Positions 45,112-48,036 of a DNA stretch of 48,036 bases are shown one piece after another (position 1 is the first letter of the stretch; each line of letters opens with the position of its first letter). Under the pieces are notes generated by a model that did not search any database, had not been told where the DNA came from, and saw only the letters and a program-made list of their open reading frames with translations. A program made the translations under genes and the position numbers. Origin of the DNA: an uncultured Schlesneria sp. (lineage in GTDB: Bacteria > Planctomycetota > Planctomycetia > Planctomycetales > Planctomycetaceae); NCBI GenBank assembly GCA_903834925.1, contig CAILLA010000223.1:1-48036 (forward strand), given 5' to 3'.

Positions 45112-46118
45112 GTCAGGTTAACCTCTTGCATTCGTTTGATATTGAAATAGGTCGATTTCGTCATCGAATCGGGAAGTTTTCCGTTACGAAACGCTGAAAC
45201 CAGTCCACGGACGGCGTCTTCAATCGAACGTCGTGGCCGATACCCGAGGACGCGTTGGATTTTTGCAGACGAGATATGATACGACCTCAAATCGTCCGAA
45301 GGGGTCGTGACAATTTCAATGTTACCGCCGTCGAGTTCCTTCTCGACAACCTGTTTGACGATTGAAGCCAGCGCGGAAACGCTATGATTCTCGTACCCGG
45401 CATTGAAGATTTGGCCACCAATTCGTTCCGCCGGTTCTTTCAGAACTTGAAGATAGAGGTCGGCCATATCTTCGACATGAAAATTGGGTCGCAACTGTGA
45501 ACCACCAAAAACCGTAATTCGTCGATTATTGATCGCATGGTTTGTCAGAATGTTCACGGTCAAGTCCAGACGCTGTCGGGGGGAATATCCGCACAAAGTC
45601 GCCGGCCTCAAGACCAAAGTCGTAAACTCGGGAGATTGATGCTCCAGCAGGATCGGTTCGCAGTCGGCTTTGAATCGACTGTAATCCGTCAACGGTCTCA
45701 GCGGGTGGTCCTCTGTGACATCGGGCGAATCGCTGATCCCGTAAACGCTGGATGACGATGCAAAAATGAATCGGCGGACACCTGCTTCACGACTCAGTTT
45801 CACCAACGGCGAAAAGGCATCGAGATTGATCGAGCGTCCCAGAACGGGATTGAGCTCAAAACTGGGGTCGTTACTGATACAGGCCAGGTGAATCACCGCA
45901 TCGCAACCAGAAACGGCACGAGCGACAACAGCCGAGTCACGCAGGTCCCCTTCAAACTCTTCCAGCATAGGCGAACGGCAATCGTCGAAGACCTGTTTTC
46001 CGTAGAGGTACAGATCCAAGACTCGAACGCGATAACCCCCCGCTAACAACTTTGGAACCAGCACTGCACCCGCATAGCCAGCACCACCAGTCACGAGCAC
46101 GGTTTGAATTGAGTCCAT
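45108..46118 (-). CDS. NAD-dependent epimerase/dehydratase (extended SDR)
   Basis: This 336-residue protein has the extended SDR hallmarks: VTGGAGYAG near residues 10-18 for NAD binding, SSSVYGIS, and the catalytic YSRFK (Tyr and Lys four apart) near 146-150, followed by RPATLCGYSP, as in nucleotide-sugar epimerases. It probably acts on an NDP-sugar or a related activated sugar. AAGGA lies before the ATG. It overlaps the transketolase N-subunit by 4 bp and starts 138 bp after the nucleotidyltransferase-kinase gene. Confidence 0.92.
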   Translation of the reverse strand: MDSIQTVLVTGGAGYAGAVLVPKLLAGGYRVRVLDLYLYGKQVFDDCRSPMLEEFEGDLRDSAVVARAVSGCDAVIHLACISNDPSFELNPVLGRSINLDAFSPLVKLSREAGVRRFIFASSSSVYGISDSPDVTEDHPLRPLTDYSRFKADCEPILLEHQSPEFTTLVLRPATLCGYSPRQRLDLTVNILTNHAINNRRITVFGGSQLRPNFHVEDMADLYLQVLKEPAERIGGQIFNAGYENHSVSALASIVKQVVEKELDGGNIEIVTTPSDDLRSYHISSAKIQRVLGYRPRRSIEDAVRGLVSAFRNGKLPDSMTKSTYFNIKRMQEVNLT

Positions 46119-46256
46119 TCCGCTTTTCCTTCACTGACTCGAATTTTCTTGGAAATTCAATCTTCGGTCTAAGTATTCGCGCTAAAAACGGATCGACAAG
46201 TTGGGGCTTGACGGATTCGTCACACACATCAGGGTTTGGGATTTACCGAGATTTGT

Positions 46257-47801
46257 TCATTTCAACAAGTGCTCGATATGGCGTGAGAGTGGAATCCGCT
46301 CAATGGATGCCTTGTTTCCGACAGTTGCCACAGCTTGAGCACCCACGACATTTCCGATGAAACCGAGCACCTCAAGAGGAGCGTCTTGTGCCGCACATAA
46401 CGCTGTGATCGAGAGAAACGCGTCTCCAGCCCCGATTCGATCGATGACATTCGATGCGAATGCCGGAATGTCCACGTGCCCCTGACCTGATCGAAAAGTA
46501 CTGCAACCCTTCTTACCTCGCGTTACGACGACGCGTGGACAGTTTAAGCGATGCGCGACATCTTCCATCATAGGACGCAAGTCACCACGCCGGTCCCGCG
46601 ATTCCAATCGCATTTCGTTTTCGGCAATGCAGACAAAATCGGCACGAGGATAGTTCGAGATCACGTGATAGCCGAGATTTCCAGCATTGGACTGTGTATT
46701 CACCGCGAGAAACCGGCTTTCGCGGCAAAGCAGATCAATCATCTCTTGCGTTAGAAAGCCATGTCCAGAATCGATGACGATGACCACATCGAACTCTGAA
46801 AGACGACCCGCTAACGACTTCGTCCACTCAGAACTTTCCTCTGCGGTCGGAAGTTCGTCGTTGAGCTCGTAGACTTCAAACAACTTGCTGTAAAAATATT
46901 GTTCGATGAATCGCCGCTTAACGATTGTTGGAGACCGCTTACGAAACAGAAAACTGGGGGAGATGTTGTTCTTCAATCGCGAACGAATGAAGTCTTCCTC
47001 CGAATTCACTTCCCCCAAAATGGAATGCAAGGCGACGCGATCACAAAATCCGGCAACGTGATTCGAGGCAGCGGCAGCCCCACCAACGAACCGGTCATTA
47101 CTGAGCGATTTCACGACAAGGGTCGGTTCTTTGGAGGATTTTCCAATCGCTTCCACGTATTGGTAATCGTCGATTACGGTTTCACCAACGACCAGGACTT
47201 TTAATGCACGAGACTGATCCAGGTATTTGAGGATCTCGCCCGTTTGATAGCGAGCCGAGAAATCTGCCAGATAGTCGCTGACTTCCTGCGGAAACACCGA
47301 CAGGTGCCGATTCACCAGATGGGACGCGCTGAAGGTCATATCGTCGGTGAACTCAAGACGGCCACCGACGGACACGACGGCGCTCTCTTCAAGCCCGATT
47401 GCTCCGGTAAGATCTTTTCCCCCTCGGAATTCTGACCCTTTGACGAAGACATCTGGCCGAAGAGTCTGAATTGTCTCGATTGCGGTCGGCCACTGATTGA
47501 CAGCCACGAAGTCTACGGTTTCCAGTGCCGCAATCGCTTCCGCACGAAGATCCTCTGGAAACACCGGACGGTGCGGACCCTTATTCACAAACCGGTCGGG
47601 AGTCACCGTAACGATCAAGACGTCGCCAAAAATTCGCGCCGCAGCAAAATGGCGAATATGGCCAATATGCATCGGATCAAAAACCCCATGGCAATGAACG
47701 ACCTTTTTCCCTTGCGACTGGCACGAAGCAATTTCGCCAGCCAGAGCCGCAATCGAAAGAATTTTGCGACGTGCAGAGTCGTCATTAGCGGAATAAGTCA
47801 T
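46257..47801 (-). CDS. Nucleotidyltransferase-PfkB kinase fusion (HldE-like, reversed order)
   Basis: This 514-residue protein has two enzymes. Residues about 33-165 are a cytidylyltransferase/adenylyltransferase-fold domain (GVFDPMHIGHIRHF with the HIGH motif at 45-48, then VNKGPHRPVF). Residues about 200-510 are a PfkB/ribokinase-type kinase, ending with the family signature IDRIGAGDAF at 453-462, where D460 is the catalytic base. HldE/RfaE has the same two domains, but with the kinase first; here the order is reversed. In HldE they phosphorylate heptose 7-phosphate and then transfer a nucleotide. Here the product is probably an NDP-activated sugar or alditol, used by the epimerase and others downstream. 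It is the first gene of the operon. Confidence 0.88.
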   Translation of the reverse strand: MTYSANDDSARRKILSIAALAGEIASCQSQGKKVVHCHGVFDPMHIGHIRHFAAARIFGDVLIVTVTPDRFVNKGPHRPVFPEDLRAEAIAALETVDFVAVNQWPTAIETIQTLRPDVFVKGSEFRGGKDLTGAIGLEESAVVSVGGRLEFTDDMTFSASHLVNRHLSVFPQEVSDYLADFSARYQTGEILKYLDQSRALKVLVVGETVIDDYQYVEAIGKSSKEPTLVVKSLSNDRFVGGAAAASNHVAGFCDRVALHSILGEVNSEEDFIRSRLKNNISPSFLFRKRSPTIVKRRFIEQYFYSKLFEVYELNDELPTAEESSEWTKSLAGRLSEFDVVIVIDSGHGFLTQEMIDLLCRESRFLAVNTQSNAGNLGYHVISNYPRADFVCIAENEMRLESRDRRGDLRPMMEDVAHRLNCPRVVVTRGKKGCSTFRSGQGHVDIPAFASNVIDRIGAGDAFLSITALCAAQDAPLEVLGFIGNVVGAQAVATVGNKASIERIPLSRHIEHLLK

Positions 47802-48036
47802 GAACGTTCTCGTTTCGCCCTCGCTCGCATCGCAAATGTTTGATGGGTTGTGTTCTCACTCGAAATCTTTAAGGTCCCATTCTTTCGGACCTGACCGCGA
47901 GTCTGAAATACACGATCGCGACCAACAACGAGAAAATCGCATTTGTCGGCTTCTTGTGCAGGGTTACGCCGGACGCTTGCTTAACGTTGGCGGTCCCATG
48001 AGGCTTATCCAATCACGCGAGTCGACGCTGACCGGC
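47802..48036. other. Upstream of the sugar operon; no gene supported
   Basis: The last 235 bp precede the nucleotidyltransferase-kinase gene and should hold its promoter. A short minus-strand frame entering from the right edge and ending near 47960 could be the tail of another gene, but too little is present to say. Confidence 0.3.

Overview
The window reads as chromosomal DNA of a planctomycete. This is inferred from gene content and style, not from a marker gene. The clues are a YciH/SUI1 factor with a zinc-ribbon-like N-terminus, a PEP-CTERM 'choice-of-anchor' remnant, several exported versions of normally cytoplasmic enzymes, Tat-tagged TIM-barrel epimerases, weak or absent Shine-Dalgarno sites at many genes, and many short single-gene units. 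No rRNA, tRNA or CRISPR array was seen.

Layout. 1-10123 is mostly ordinary: an exported sugar isomerase/epimerase (cut by the left edge), a large FtsX-type permease, an HD phosphohydrolase, a SUI1 factor, fumC and a TolC-like outer-membrane lipoprotein. 10395-16893 is the most interesting block. It encodes a caspase-like protease, a protein with two complete trypsin domains, a cytidine deaminase and, after a strong intrinsic terminator, a 720-residue protein that carries a TIR domain and a SLOG-like nucleotide-sensor domain in one chain. I read this as a candidate NAD-nucleotide-signalled, protease-executed conflict (defence) system. Palindromic repeats and a decayed PEP-CTERM gene follow it.

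18237-25186 holds a secreted Ntn-hydrolase (choloylglycine/penicillin-V-acylase family), a CusB/CusA-type metal efflux pair preceded by an inverted repeat, and a GNAT/VOC gene pair. 25187-32465 holds a fragment of another efflux adaptor, an SdpI protein, a LOG-family nucleosidase-like protein, an IlvD/EDD sugar-acid dehydratase, and a creatininase-like hydrolase with a sodium:solute symporter. A dispersed 84-bp repeat flanks this last pair, and a 171-bp inverted-repeat element lies on its left.

32466-40571 holds a lone SbcD/Mre11-type nuclease, an exported leucine-rich-repeat protein, a GT39 glycosyltransferase, an exported methyltransferase, another TIM-barrel epimerase, an exported BCP-type peroxiredoxin and a PhoR-like kinase split by an in-frame TGA. 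40605-47801 is a tightly packed minus-strand operon: a nucleotidyltransferase-PfkB kinase fusion, an SDR epimerase, split transketolase subunits, a zinc alcohol dehydrogenase, a HAD hydrolase and an APH-like kinase. It probably makes an activated unusual sugar or alditol for a surface glycan.

All calls come from reading the sequence and from remembered family motifs; no database search was run.
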